The position numbers and the translations under genes are program-made. The notes beneath the pieces were generated by a model that saw only the letters and a program-made list of their open reading frames with translations, made no database searches and had not been told where the DNA came from. Source: Rhizophagus irregularis (Eukaryota; Glomeromycota; Glomeromycetes; Glomerales; Glomeraceae). Taken from it: a stretch of DNA of 64,000 bases. Of this stretch, positions 11,830 through 24,418 are shown in pieces. The stretch covers positions 3,596,001 through 3,660,000 of the forward strand of contig NC_089434.1 of assembly GCF_026210795.1 (NCBI RefSeq). The letters run 5' to 3'. Within the stretch, counting starts at the first letter, position 1; each line of letters starts with the position of its first letter.

Positions 11830-11992
11830 AGAGGAACTAATGGAGCAATAGAAGAAAATAAGAAAATTAAAAAATTGTAATCCCTTAAAATTTTTTTGGC
11901 GTAGAAGCTAAAATATTGTTCGGTCACACAGATAAACTTTATAATGATGTACCACCTCCCCTTAAAAGTAACAAAAAAATATTTCTCCTTAC

Positions 11993-12282
11993 CACTTTAA
12001 ACTCTTTGAAGAAACAAGTTTGTTTCCTTTTTCAACACAAATTGACGAACCCAAACGTCTCCATAAAGTGTTCTTCATACGAATTAAACGTTTTTCTTCT
12101 GCGCGTAAAGCAGATTCTTCTTTCTGTAGTTCATGTTCTTCACGTAATTTTTCTTTACAGATGTCAAGTTGTTTGCAAATTTCTTTATAAGAGGAGATAA
12201 TATCGGTATCAGTCCAGTTATGAGATTGTCCGAGATAGTCAACAGATTGGGAAACAATATTAGTGAATGATTGTTGTTCCAT
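11993..12282 (-). CDS. Coiled-coil small protein, first exon (small-protein family 2)
   Basis: Starts at an ATG preceded by an A/T-rich leader and encodes ~96 aa. The first third is polar (QQSFTNIVSQSVDYLGQSHNW). Residues 28-70 are a highly charged predicted helix or coiled coil (KEICKQLDICKEKLREEHELQKEE..). The end reads KNTLWRRLGSSICVEKGNKL. The last codon TGG is cut by a GTAAGG donor-like site. Sequence resembling a second exon (HHYKVYLCD) follows at about 11905-11955 but is broken by a stop and shifted frame, so the product may end at the TAA. A decayed relative lies at 27740-28010 (+) and a third exon-2 relic at 9499. Function unknown. Confidence 0.5.
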
Positions 12283-12359
12283 TTTTTTTTCTTTTTAAAA
12301 AAAGAATTATATTTTGTACAAGGAAGATGTTTTTATTTTTAAAGTAAAAAGAAAAAATT

Positions 12360-12560
12360 TTTCTTATAATAAAAATAAAAAAAAGTTTTTTTCTTAATTT
12401 AATAAAAATAAAAAAAGTTTTTTTCTTGATTTAATAAAAATAAAAAAAAGTTTTTTTCTTGATTTAATAAAAATAAAAAAAAGTTTTTTTCTTAATTTAA
12501 TAAAAATAAAAAATTTTTTTTCTTAATTTAATAAAATAAAAAATTTTTTTTCTTAAAATA
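12360..12560. repeat. Tandem repeat, ~33-bp unit, about six copies
   Basis: The unit is approximately AAAAAAAGTTTTTTTCTT followed by (A/G)ATTTAATAAAAAT, repeated from about 12360 to 12560 with minor variation. It lies just upstream of the minus-strand coiled-coil ORF, so it is within its possible promoter region. Confidence 0.7.
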
Positions 12561-15500
12561 AAGTTTTTACGATTCGAATTTTTTTTTTAAAAAAAAATAA
12601 AAGTCGATCGCTTTTATTGTTTGTTATTCTTTCAAGTATTATTAAACTTCAAAAGAAGTTGTTAATCTTGTTTTAAAAAAATACTGCGGCTCTTTCTTTT
12701 TTTAATATATATTACATAAAAAAAGAAACCAATGAAAAGTTTTGAAAGAATCGAGAAAAGTATTAAAAAACTACTACCGAATATTACTATCAAAAAAGAA
12801 GAAAAAAACTCATCAAAGCAGAAAAAAAAGAGAATTTTTTTATCATTGCTAAAAAAGTATTGAAATAGGGTTATATTTATATGAAATTTTTTTTTTTCGA
12901 TCCCGATGTTTCTAGCCAAGTAATAAAAAAATACTTTAGTTAGTAATAAATAAAAAAAAAATTATTTTTAGAATCATATTATCATAAAAAAAAAATCGCA
13001 GCATAAAAAAAATTTTTTTTTTAAACTTTTTTTTTTTTTTTTTTTGAAATTTTTGAAACACTACGGATCAATTGATTTTCACAATGAAGTAAAAAGTTTA
13101 TCAATTTTATTTTATTTTTTTTTTTAAAAAAAAATTATTATTTGCGAAATAGATCCTTCGTTAGTTCCTTTCAATTTTAAAGGTTATTAAAATGATATTT
13201 TTAACTCGAAAAAATATTTTCTTTTTCTTATTCATCTTAAAAAAAAAAGTGGTTTCAATATTACTCCTATATTACTATAGGAATTCTTTAACAGAATCTA
13301 AATTTGAAAATCGGTCTAAATCACGTGATTTATAGGAGTTCAAATTACTCTTGTGTAATAAAATAAAATAAAAATAAAATAAATAAACAATAAAATTTTT
13401 TCTTGCTTCTTTGTTAATAATTTTTTTTTAAAAAAAAAAGAGAAAAAAAAATACAAAATGTAAATAAAATATAATATATTACTAGGCTGCATGAGCCCCC
13501 ACATAATCTTAAATTTTTTTTTTAATCTAAAAGAAAGGCGTAAATCAATAAGTATATATATATAACCTAAATTTTGAATTTATGTTGTCTCTCGTTTACT
13601 TGGGATGCAAGGTTATAAAAAGAATTTTTTTTCATATTGTACTTTTAATAAATGCACGCATATTATGTTACAGTTACACAGATCATAAAAAAGAAATTAT
13701 ATCAAAGCGAGTCATAACTTTTATATTTCAGTATAAAAATAGATAATATTTCATAGAAATATAACATATTCATTGGAATTTAAACAGTCAAAATTAATAT
13801 AGAGCGGTTAGCGTTAAAATATGAATTTCTTTTATATTGCAATTCACACTTGTAATGTTATTATTATACTAGTACATAAATATTCGGAATCTAATTAAAT
13901 GCTAATCCATAATAAGCAACCTATTTCGGATAAAATTAGTGAAGCACATGTGCATATGATTTACATTTTTCAAAGAAAAAAAATTTTTCTTTGCTACAAC
14001 CCTAGAACTTTATTATCTGTTATGAACAAATCATTTTTCGTTTATAAAAAAAAAAAAAAAATACTATAAACGTAAATATATGCATGTATATTAATTATTA
14101 ACTTTAAAATAATAAGTTTTTTTTTTGCCCATGCGAACTATAAACTTTCTTGTAGTTTAAAAAAAAAAATGTTGTATCATGTCGTAAAAAAATAAAAATA
14201 CGTAATAAATATTACGCCCAAGTATTTTTTTTTTTATGGAGATGAAATTTCTTTCTTTTTATTTTTTTTAAAGTCCGAAATGTAACAAAGTATTATATTT
14301 TTTTCTTCTATGTAAGGAAGAAATATATTATAGATAAAAATATTTAAACTATAAATAGTTTATACCAGTTATTATGTACTAGCCATTTACATCCCTTTTC
14401 AATTTTAAATGCGCTAAATGAACCAATCATCATCAAAACGGTAAAAAAAAGGAAAAACTCTTTTTCAATGACAGTGGCGGTGTTGTCTGATTGAAATTTA
14501 ATTTCTTTAGAAAGAAAAAAAGAAGGGATAAAATACCTTCCCCTAATAATCTGATAAAAAAGTAATAGTTTAAAAAAAAATCATGCATGAAATAAAAAAC
14601 GTGACAAATTATGAAACAGTCACACAGAGTTTGATTATATTGTTAACATATTTAGATTTTAGACCGAAAGTGAAACTATACCAAAGAATGAATCCAGGGC
14701 GAAACGTCATATTGCGTAAAAAAAAAAATTATGGATTATGATAATAAATATTACGTAAATTATGTAAATTAATCTTATCCATCATGATAACAGTGATTCG
14801 GATAAAATTACGTAGGGTCAATAGGGCATGGCGCAATGACCACATAAAAAAGCTTTTTTCCTTTCTTTTGAAAAAAACACCCGAACCAATAGTTTAATGT
14901 TATGTTCATGCGGCTTATACCCTTACTACCCTTACTTTAAAAAAAGAATAAAAAAGGGTTGTACAACAGATTGTAAGGTAAAAAAATAATTACATATATA
15001 TATATACAATAATATAATAAAATGCCCAGCCTAAATTTTTTATAGGCATGAAAAGAATTTTTTTAAATTTTTTAAAGACTAACCACTTATCTTTGCTCCC
15101 AGAATAACCTTTCAAAGCAAACCCAAATCTTTTTATAAAAATTTTTTTTTTGTAACTTAAGATTTAATAAATAATAAATAATTAAAATTTACGTCATGAA
15201 TTATATAAAATATTATATAATATTAATTATTTGGTACGCAAAAAATTTTTTTTTTTTACCCGTAAATAGTTTTATCGGATATTACATGCATTTACATGCA
15301 TACACCATCGAAACGGTAAAAAAATTAGTGGCGTCCGATGTCAATGATTGCTTAATTGAAATTTGATTTTTTGGAAAAAAAAAAAATCCCGAAAGGAAAA
15401 AAAATTTGGTAAAATACCTTTTTCTTCAAACAAAGAAGAATTTATTATTTTAATAATGGTAAAAAGGGTAACAATAGCTGTAAAACTAACTTAAAGTGGA

Positions 15501-17365
15501 AAATTGACAAAATAGGTACGACAATTGACACAATCACATTATAATGTTCGAAAAGATAAGGTATAACATCGTCATATTTGCATAGGTTGAATGTAAACTT
15601 GCGGAGTCATACGGAAAAATTCGGAAAAATTTTTATGTAATATTTCGACAGCTCCGGCTTATCATCAAAAAAAAAAATAAATAAAACGCCATAATAATAA
15701 ATCAATCATCTGATGCCCATTTTTGTTTTATCTACTCAAATGACCACGACTTCTGCCTCTCAGGTCTCAACTTTAAATATATTATTTATTTATATTAAAT
15801 TAAGTAAATAAATTCACATAAATAATAAATAATATGGAAGTTTATTATTGTCATGTGTCTCTTAGATTTCTTTCTGGAAAAGTAATATACAGGCAGATAG
15901 TGTGGCTTGCTGTAATAGTTGTAACAGGTTGTAAAGGTTGTAACGTAAAGCCGTAAAAATGTAATTTTATGCCGTAATTGGTGTAACGGTTTAAATGGGT
16001 GTAATGTTGAATATTAATCTGCAATTCTAATTGTTTCAGTACATTAAGATATTAATAAAGTCAATAACTTAATTCCGGCCGGAATTAGGTTTTTTTTAAT
16101 TGTCAAATTTAATTTTGGCCAGACTTTTGAGTCACTAATTTGTGACACATATATCAGACCGATATTAATGTTTTAATCACAAATTAATCTCACTAATTTG
16201 AAATACAACCAATTACGACTTACATATTACAACTTCAATACAGTCAAGCAATAATGTAATCGAAAAAATTAAAGAATAATTGTTGTTTCACAGAACAATG
16301 TCAAATATGTTAATGTTATGTAATATGTCGTTAATAGCTTTTATTTTTTTTCGTTATATTAGGACCCGAAATACATATCGATATAAAAAGGATTAAACTT
16401 TATAGTTCCAAAAGGTAGTTTAACACTAAATTTATTATAAATAATAATTTGATTGGAGGGAAACCCTGTGAAAATTATTAGATATCTCCACTATTATTAT
16501 TAAATCTATCCGGTTCTTCATTATACGGATTATACGGATTTCTAATTTAAGAATTTGTGAGTGAAACATAATTTAAAATTGCAAATTTTGTCAGCAATAT
16601 TCGAAAATGACGAGATGGTTAAGAAATTTATTACTGAATTTAATAGTTTTTATTTACCTTTGTTATAAATTTAAAGTATCGAAACTGATTAGAGCGAACT
16701 CAAGTTTCAGAACCGGATTTACTACTCCTGATGGTATAAACAGCATACAGCATAAATCAGTGCCACCGCCACTTTTAAATGCGCGGGAATGGTATATATC
16801 CATTTTAGGAAAAGCTAAAATTTGTCACATATGTCACTCCCTTTATTTTATCACCCTTCATCCTTTTTGCCTGTTTTGAACATTTCTTATGTTCATCAAC
16901 GATTTCCAGAATAGAATAAATTGGAAATAGACTTTGACAAAAGAGAAATAAATTTTAGAATAAAGAAATTTAAATATGAATATGTAATTGTAAAATTTAA
17001 AACATTTTATTGTTTAATTTCTTCATCACATACCACCGGTACATATTTTTTAAAAACAAAATTTGATAACTTTGAATATTTAATTATTTAAATAACTAAT
17101 AAGATTTAAGAGACTCCTAATAATGAAATTGCAATAAAAGTTCAATAACTAAGTTTTATAGATAATATTTCATTGAAATATTGATTGAAATTAAAAAAAA
17201 ATTTGGGCAGATTTGCTGATCGATTCTTAAGATTTATTAATGAATCTGGCTATATTCTACAAATTATATAATAATCCAAACTAACCACCATATATATACT
17301 ATAATTCATATTCTAATTTATAAGTCAAACTGATAATTATTTCATTGATTTTTTCTTAATATTAT
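12561..17365. other. Gene-poor stretch with diverged internal duplication
   Basis: No convincing gene; a 90-aa frame at 16607-16879 begins with a hydrophobic segment but shows no family signature. A segment near 14410-14540 (AAACGGTAAAAAAA..CAATGA..TTGAAATTTAATTT..AAAATACCTT) is echoed at 15310-15420, suggesting an old ~900-bp tandem duplication. Region 15915-16015 is rich in GTTGTAA/GTGTAA words. Inverted CCGGCCGG/GGCCAGA motifs near 16077-16130 are probably transposon ends. Confidence 0.45.
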
Positions 17366-17369
17366 TAGA

Positions 17370-17905
17370 TTAGGTTTAAGGCCACCCAATTTCGAAATTT
17401 CAATAAAAAAAAGTTTATAAATAAAAAGTTTATCACGTGATCAATACGTGATTTTATTGGCGGTAATTTTATCACGTGGCTGAGAACTTCTGGAGAGAAA
17501 ATAAATTCTTTAATCCCCTGTCGCACTAAGTGTCACTCATGATCACCTTCATACTAATTTTTAAAAATTGCGAGTGATTAGCTGAGTTTATAAATGACCG
17601 GGAATCTTCGTTTAGTTATTTCCCGGTCTCATATAGATAGCCAGGAAATTACTAATTTTAGTTTAAAATAGTTAAAATAGTTAATATTTAATGAGTCACG
17701 CTCCAGGGGATTACCCATTTATTTCCAACTCCCCATGAAATAAATAATACCTAATTACCCCCCTCCTTTAAAAGTCAACCAATCAGATGTCACGATTTTT
17801 ATATATAAACTTTTTTTGTTAATAAACAATAAACCCGGGTCCCCGGGTCAATTTTAAATTTCAATGTTACGTGAACCGAAAAATTGAATTTGTGTGGCCT
17901 AATTC
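17370..17905. mobile_element. ~530-bp element bounded by diverged inverted repeats
   Basis: The left boundary reads GGCCACCCAATTTCGAAATTTC (first bases near 17381). The right boundary, read in reverse complement, starts TTAGGCCACACAAATTCAATTTT (near 17910). The match is imperfect over ~25 bp. The interior is non-coding and has three ATCACGTG/CACGTGAT E-box-like words (about 17430-17480). No target duplication was established. Confidence 0.4.
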
Positions 17906-18159
17906 TAAAAAAAATGCAAAAATTATCATTTACAACCTAATTTTAAGTAATCTTTTATAAAAGTTTTCTTTCCCGATAATACTATGATGTAGGATTTTGG
18001 CATCATTTTACTTTTAATATTACTTATTTTTAATGAGTTCAGCATATTATATAATTATAACACAAAGTGCAAATTCTGGAGGTGAAGATCTCGAACTCAA
18101 TCTTGACAAATTCATAATCCTGAAAGTTCTTTTTTCTTTTTAAGCTTAAAGTGGGTCGC

Positions 18160-18350
18160 AATCATTTCATTTCATTGACAATGATACCGACAGGGTCATT
18201 TCGTGCCGACGATTACTGTAGAATAAATTTCAAAACCGACGGTGAAATAACTGTCGGTAAAATGATCCCGTCATGAAATGTTTGTTGATGAAACGATTGA
18301 AACGTTTGTCGGTAAAATAATTGTCATTGCATACGCACCACTCATTAGGA
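18160..18350. mobile_element. MITE with repeated GTCGG(T)AAAATGA words
   Basis: Non-coding segment with arms built of CCGACAGGGTCATTTC and, in the opposite direction, GTCGGTAAAATGATCCCG. A related segment with the same words lies at about 57440-57630, so this is a dispersed non-autonomous family. Exact ends are unclear. Confidence 0.45.
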
Positions 18351-18461
18351 CACTGAAAGGTACATAAAAAAGGTTAGGTCTGAAAATTCATAGAATGGTC
18401 ACGTAGATATCGCCTTTTATGGATAACTCCGGTCAAATTTTTATTACCCTTATTAGATATT

Positions 18462-18823
18462 GGCTGACATTATCTTAATTCCGGCCCTAAAGAAATGCGT
18501 ACATGTACTCTTCACTCATTTTTACGACCTAAGAGAAAAGTATGTGACCGAAAAATTTAGATTTACATTCTATAATATGTTAATTACATGGCAACAAAAT
18601 ATTTTCACGTACCATATACATTTACTCCGGGTTTGATTTTGGAAAAACTTTCGTATTTAACAAATTACAAGTATGGCACACTTTTGGTAATTGAAGATCA
18701 AACATTTTTTTTTCGGGGTGAGTTAGGACCCCGAGCTATATATATATATAGCAGCCAAAAAAAAAACTTACTATTGGCTCTACGCATTTTTTCAGGGCCG
18801 GAATTATTATAATGCCAGTCAGC
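18462..18823. mobile_element. ~360-bp element with TTCCGGCCCT..AAATGCGTA inverted ends
   Basis: The left end GGCTGACATTATCTTAATTC-CGGCCCTAAAGAAATGCGTA and the right end (reverse complement) GACTGGCATTATAATAATTC-CGGCCCTGAAAAAATGCGTA are inverted with few mismatches over 40 bp. Single ends of the same family recur at about 37427-37460 and 44927-44960. The 74-aa frame inside has no recognised similarity. Confidence 0.6.
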
Positions 18824-19369
18824 GTCTAAAAAAGGAAATAAATTCCGGCCGGAATTATCTATAAAAGGAAAGATCTACATGATTATTTTGGTCAATTCTA
18901 CGCATATGACATTTAATTTCAATCTCGTATTCAATTTAATTCATTATTTACATGATTAAAACCCGTAATTTATGCAAGTCAAGACTCGAATATTGTTGGC
19001 AAATCTATCGCATCCTAACAATACTCATAATCGGCAAAATACATATTACGATAAATGGCGATTTCAATTTATTTATTCAAAGTTCAAACAACTCTTACAA
19101 CTTTTTCAATTTTTTTCCCTTTTTATTCGATCTTTAGTCAAAGATAAACATGTGAGAAAATTTTTATTCCGTATTTTTTTATATTATAATCAACTTATTT
19201 AGTAAGAAATAGTTGCAATTCTAGTACTAGTCTTGTATTATTATGAATAATAATTTAATAAGATAATAATTTTTTAGTTCGAAGCTATTTCAACATACTA
19301 CCTACTTAAAAATAATAAAAATAAGAAATTCATTGCTGATAAGTGATAACAGTAAAATTTCAGATTCCC

Positions 19370-20330
19370 TTAAGCTTCGATATTTTCTGTTGCTTTTTTG
19401 TTTTTAACAAGCCCACGAGACTCTATGCATTGTAGTGAACATGCTATAAGATAGAGACCAATAAACCCATACCCAACATACTTTGTATATATCAAGACAA
19501 GTGGTGTTGCGAAGTGTAATAAAATAAACGGTAGAGCGGCCATTTTTATCTTTAAGTCATACTGATAAAAACACTTTTCATGCTGTGAGTTCTTTCATAA
19601 TAAATTTTTTGGAACTCTGAATACCGGCGAGAAGCTTTACTATCAACATTTTTTGACGTGGTTACCTAAAAGACAGAACTATTATCAAAACAACGGGCAG
19701 TAAATAGAATCCAAACTGCAAGTATCGATTTTGTCGCATAGTAATGATTTGAAATGAACAGGCAGAACATAAGTGACTGGACTGTGAAACGCTGATTAAA
19801 TACTATCAGTGCAGAGTTCTTGTTTTTTATAAGGACAAGAAATGCTACCACAGATAAAATTCCAAAGCCGGAGAACAGAAAAGTTGGAATGATATCTAAT
19901 CGGTCTATATTGACATTTGCGTGCAAGTAATAAAACTTGAAACAACAGACTTAAGAAATGATGAAAAGTATTAATGTAGCCAGCACGAGACCCGAAAGCA
20001 CTTGCAATGAGAGAGCCGCCATCAGTAGTTAAATCAAATACATGATGAATAATTAAATGGAAAATATATATGATGAGAGGAAGTGTTAAGAATACCACAG
20101 ATACAATCAAAAATTTTAATTCCAGATTAAGGATGAAAATGTGTATATGATGATGGATATTGGAATACCAAGAGAGTTTAGCAGGAACAACGCCATGTCA
20201 ATTTTCGCATTTGTTCTCATGTATTGTTCTCCAAAAGAAATTGACAAAAAGATTGGTACAAAGCTGTTACTACTGCATCAAATACATCGTTGGTAGGATG
20301 AGTATTCGTCACTAGGACCCGCTTTAACAT
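19370..20330 (-). pseudogene. Decayed multi-pass membrane protein gene (7TM-receptor-like)
   Basis: Read on the minus strand from an ATG at 20330: a polar N-terminus (TNTHPTNDVFDAVVTALYQSF), then hydrophobic segments MALFLLNSLGIPISIIIYTF, FLIVSVVFLTLPLIIYIFHL, a loop (LTTDGGSLIASAFGSRAGYI), IIPTFLFSGFGILSVVAFLV, SLMFCLFISNHYYATKSILA and, in a last exon (19370-19582), MAALPFILLHFATPLVLIYT plus a polar tail ending ENIEA. An 84-bp GTAACC..CACAG intron separates the last two blocks. The blocks lie in different frames with breaks near 20200-20250, 20115 and 19930 that no intron explains, and a TAG sits at the last donor. At least six membrane segments suggest a receptor or transporter; the exact family is not identified. 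Confidence 0.55.
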
Positions 20331-22566
20331 ATTGTATTTTTTGAAATAAAAGAACTAGAAAAAATAGCAAGTAGACCATGACAAATTATGACTAGTTATT
20401 GAGCAGGAGCAATTGCGTGTTTGCAATCATTTAAATGTTTCAATTATTTGAAGCATAATGTTTACATATTGTGTGCATAAGATTATTCTACCAATGTTTG
20501 TATGATAAATAGTCATTGTCTCTACTAATTTCGGTCATGCTGTCACATAGTAACAATGTGACAAATAAGGTGTGACCAAATAATAAATAGTAAAAATGGA
20601 AATCAGAGGCGTGAAATGAGAGGTGACAATTGTTTTAAAGCCGTGTGATCAAACAATTAAATAATTCAAACATGGTGTACATTACAATAATGCATGACCC
20701 CCAAATTTTTTTATTATCTGTTTTGTTCCAAATTTTGCCACGATAATCGATTTTTTATTCAGGTTCGGCGCTAGTGACGCGCAATAATTTTGACCTGAAA
20801 TGATCGGCATTACTTTTATAATGATTGGCTAATTGTCACGTGTAGGAATAAAATTATAAAAATCTATTATACGGCATTTTAATCAAATTTAGGCCGGAAT
20901 TATGATTTTGTCCAGAATTAAGAAAATTTCGGCCAGATTATATATCTATTCGAAAATCATTAATTTATATATACTAATTAAATGATCATGCATTTATTAA
21001 TAAGTATAATCATAATATGACCAATGATAGTTGTCATAAAGAAAACGTGTCACCAGCGGGGCCAACTAATTTTTTTTTTTATTAAATGCATAAAATTGTT
21101 AGTTATGTATACCAAAATTACCTGATAGACTATCATATGACTAAATAATTGGTTGAATAAAAATCTACATTTGGCGAAACTTAAAATTATTCAACATAAA
21201 GTAAAGAAACCATTTCTCACCTGCATAGTAAATTTAATGAGTATTATTAGAAAGTAAGTATGCTTTAATAAAACAAAATGTAAAATAGAAAATTTATATA
21301 GTCACAATAGTTATGAATATTTTAAAAGTATTTTAAAACTTCAATGAACATTGTTTTTTTTTTATGATAATTTTTATAAAGTTATCTATTTTTTATATTT
21401 TTCAAGTTAATATACTAACTAATTCACATTTATTTTATTGTACACATTATAGGAACTTTACACTCAAACTGATTGTAAAACATAATATACTTTCAATTTT
21501 ACAAAAAAAATTCCAGAAAATTATTGTGCAAAGTGAGATCCCATAACGATTATTATCAATATTATCAGAATCATATTTATTATATTCTTGGCTTAAAAGA
21601 AGTATTTATCAAATTATTGTATAGCAAAACAAAAAATAAAAATTTTTTAATGTTCGTCCCCAATCTTACTACGCCTTATGCTTTGTGTAACAAAAATATC
21701 AAAAAATTCACTTTGATTATAGGGTAATCAAAACCGCCGATATAAGCCATAGAACAGATTCATCACTAGGACGTCTTTCTATAAGGACATTCCAGCTATA
21801 GCCGTGATGACTGTAGAATGAAAAGTTATAAACATGAATGATATATAATAAAAAGCGAATGATAATACCCGTGGAAAATTTTTCATTCATTTTCAATATG
21901 CTTCTGAAGACCAGTCTGAGCCCAATACTGACATACGGTAAATGTTTTCTAGAAATAGAGTTTGTACGGTTTCCTATAATATTTTTTTAATATTTTTTTG
22001 CTGTCTTGGAACGGTGTAGCAGTAATCACGGTAATATTTTTATATTTCTTTCGTAATACATTGTTACTATTTCACTCACATTACTTAATTACTAAAGAGA
22101 ATAATGAATGTGTGGATTAGCTTCACTATCTGAACATGCATCTTTGGCAACTATAAATCAACCGACATGTAGACTTATAAAAATAACAACGGCACTCTTT
22201 GAGCATACAAACGAAGAGATAAAAATAGAAATGATAATCCGTTTTTACGTGAGATATACAGTAATCTAATCGGTTAGTCTATATCATAATAATCGAAACT
22301 TGTTAAGAGTTCAGGATCCAAACTATTGATTCAATATGTTTTATCGAAATTTATGTCCAAGTCATAATGTTCATTTTCTAGCTCCTTTGTATTTTTACTT
22401 TCATTTGGTTCCGAACTATTTATTCGATTCGTTATTGTTTTCAGAACAAATACGATCAAGTTCCGAAATTACTTTTACTCACGTTTGATCTTTTTCGTGG
22501 TTCGTGTTGCCAACATTGTGTGATACTTTTATTTAAGTATTTTGTTTACATATGTTTTTTATTTAG
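20331..22566. other. No recognisable gene
   Basis: AT-rich intergenic sequence. Short GGCCGGAATTATGATT / GGCCAGATTA words near 20890-20940 resemble ends of the TTCCGGCC repeat family. The open frames at 21364-21727 are A/T-driven and show no domain. Confidence 0.45.
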
Positions 22567-22731
22567 ATGAAAAAAAAATTGAATGAAATTATACACGGAG
22601 ACCTTGTAAGAATAATTACAGTGCGTGTTATGGGACAAGTTGTTGATTTTGAAAATAATCCTGATAAACTAATTATGTTTGAAATTGTTCCTATTCCAAA
22701 CACAAATCGTAGATTCGTTACGTTTTACGAA
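22567..22731 (+). CDS. Orphan exon-like ORF (possible tiny two-exon gene)
   Basis: A coding-like segment of ~55 aa starts at an ATG directly after a TTTATTTAG acceptor-like site and stops at a perfect GTAAGT donor (22732). The candidate intron ends at TTTTTTACAG near 22783; splicing there would add one Ile codon and a TGA. The protein (GDLVRIITVRVMGQVVDFEN followed by a LIMFEI strand) has alternating hydrophobic residues and a VRVMGQV pattern reminiscent of OB-fold strands. That similarity is weak. It could be an internal exon whose partners I cannot find. Function unknown. Confidence 0.35.
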
Positions 22732-22789
22732 AGTAAGTACAAAATATAATATAACGGAGATTTTTTTTTTTACAGTCTGATTTCGAATT

Positions 22790-23468
22790 ATTTAAATAGA
22801 CATTTAAATTATAACATTATTTTATCTTTTAATTTTTTTAATTTCGTAAAACCATAAAAAATGAGTTATAGATGGATGAGAAGCCAGCCTCATTATCTCA
22901 AATTAGAAAAAACGAATTATAATTTATATACGTAACGACAACAAAAAAAGATTATATAAACAAACTATATCAATGAAGTGGTTGAACTATCTCGTTATCT
23001 AAATATTTTTCTAGTCTATTGGTATTGGTAGTGGTAATAATATTAGTGTAAATAAGATAAATGTAAAAATAACAATATCGGTTTCATGTAAATAGTAAGT
23101 AAACGGGAAAATAATAAATAGATATATATATATACAATTGAATACGTTATTCTGGTAAGATTTTAAAGATTCTAAGAATTCTTTAATTATTTATTGCTGC
23201 TTTCAATATGGCGTGCTATTGAAAACAGCGCAGTAATATAAATAGTAAAGTACAAATTGTTGAAAAATTAATAAAATCCTTTTATTGGTTATTTTTAGTT
23301 TATTGATCGCTGTTTCTAAGTTGAAAACGTCAGCAGATAGGTGTCTCTTATTTTTTGGAAATCGACAAGTAGATGATAATATAAAAAAGTTCGAAGTTCG
23401 TTATAGTAAAATCATTTGGAAGAGGAATGTAAATCAGTTGAATACGAAGAAAAGGAAATATTAGTTTA
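22790..23468. other. No recognisable gene
   Basis: AT-rich sequence between the orphan exon and the family-1 gene at 23469. It includes the probable 3' end of that minus-strand gene. No repeat element was recognised. Confidence 0.4.
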
Positions 23469-23735
23469 TTAAAAAGATGATCCATTAAAAATATCATTCA
23501 CGAATGGATCATTCGTAACTTGCGCAGGTAACCTTCTAATAAACGAATATAATGCATCTTCTTTTCTTAGTAGTTCTCGTCGATTTCTACGTCCGCGAAT
23601 AAAAGGAGAATAATGTGACTCGTAAGGTTGAACCGAAGAAGTATTATTCAAAGAAATAGACTCTTTAAAATTGCTGATTATGTAGTTTGTATTGCCGTTA
23701 TTAATTTCGCTAACTTTGTTCAAATGGTGATCCAT
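23469..23735 (-). CDS. Small basic protein with C-terminal LPxQVTNDPF..FNG motif, family 1 copy B
   Basis: Intact 88-aa ORF from ATG 23735. Residues 1-42 are polar and Asn/Ser-rich (MDHHLNKVSEINNGNTN..). Residues 47-57 are basic (RGRRNRRELLR). After an ~11-residue spacer the protein ends with LPAQVTNDPF-x4-FNGSSF at the extreme C-terminus. The same layout occurs in four other loci of this window. There is no signal peptide or membrane segment; the arginine cluster looks like a nuclear localisation or nucleic-acid-binding patch (inference). Upstream, a TTATATAGAATCC motif (about 23755-23767) is shared with the upstream side of the copy at 60956-61361. Codon use is as AT-rich as the surroundings. 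Not recognised as any described family. Confidence 0.65.
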   Translation of the reverse strand: MDHHLNKVSEINNGNTNYIISNFKESISLNNTSSVQPYESHYSPFIRGRRNRRELLRKEDALYSFIRRLPAQVTNDPFVNDIFNGSSF

Positions 23736-24418
23736 TATAAAAAGTATGTTTTTTCTTATATAGAATCCTTAATACGGGAAAGAAGAAGAAATGATTTGAA
23801 TAAGTAGAATATAAAGAGTGAAAGACGAAAAAGAAAGGTATTTTTAAGTTATTATATAGAGTTATTATGTGTAGTGAATGTTTTTTTCTTCGATCTTTGA
23901 AACAGTTGTCTAGAAGATAGAGTTTTATTGATTTTGTTGTTTAGAGAAATTACGAGATGAAGGAGGTGACGGTATTTATCCATTTCGTGGCCAATAATGA
24001 GCTTTCATAAAAGGCCTGCCATTATTATTGGCGTTTGTATTAATTTTATTTTAAAAAAAAGCATTTTTTTTTAGTGTTTAATTTAAATAATTAATTACTA
24101 AAGTATAATTTGTTTTGTTAAAAGAAAAAAAAAATTAAAAAATTTGTAATAAAAAACAATCTTTTTATGATAAACAAGTTAATTGACATTGCAGATTTTT
24201 GAAGATTGAGAGTACAAAAAATGTCAACATTCAAATTAGATTAAACTTAAAATAAAAATAAACAGGAAAAAAATAATGAATTCAATGAATATCATGTTAT
24301 GAAAAAAAAAATTTATCTTTTCTTTAGAAGTAAAAATTTTTTTGTGGCACACAAAAAATGCACCCGCAAAATTGTGTGTACACAATATACACTAAATATG
24401 ATGGTGGATAAGGACAAT

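Noticed and set aside
11688-11927. 79-aa minus-strand frame overlapping family-1 copy A
   Set aside because: The overlapping frame carries the conserved motif; this one is partly a relic of the family-2 second exon and otherwise a shadow.
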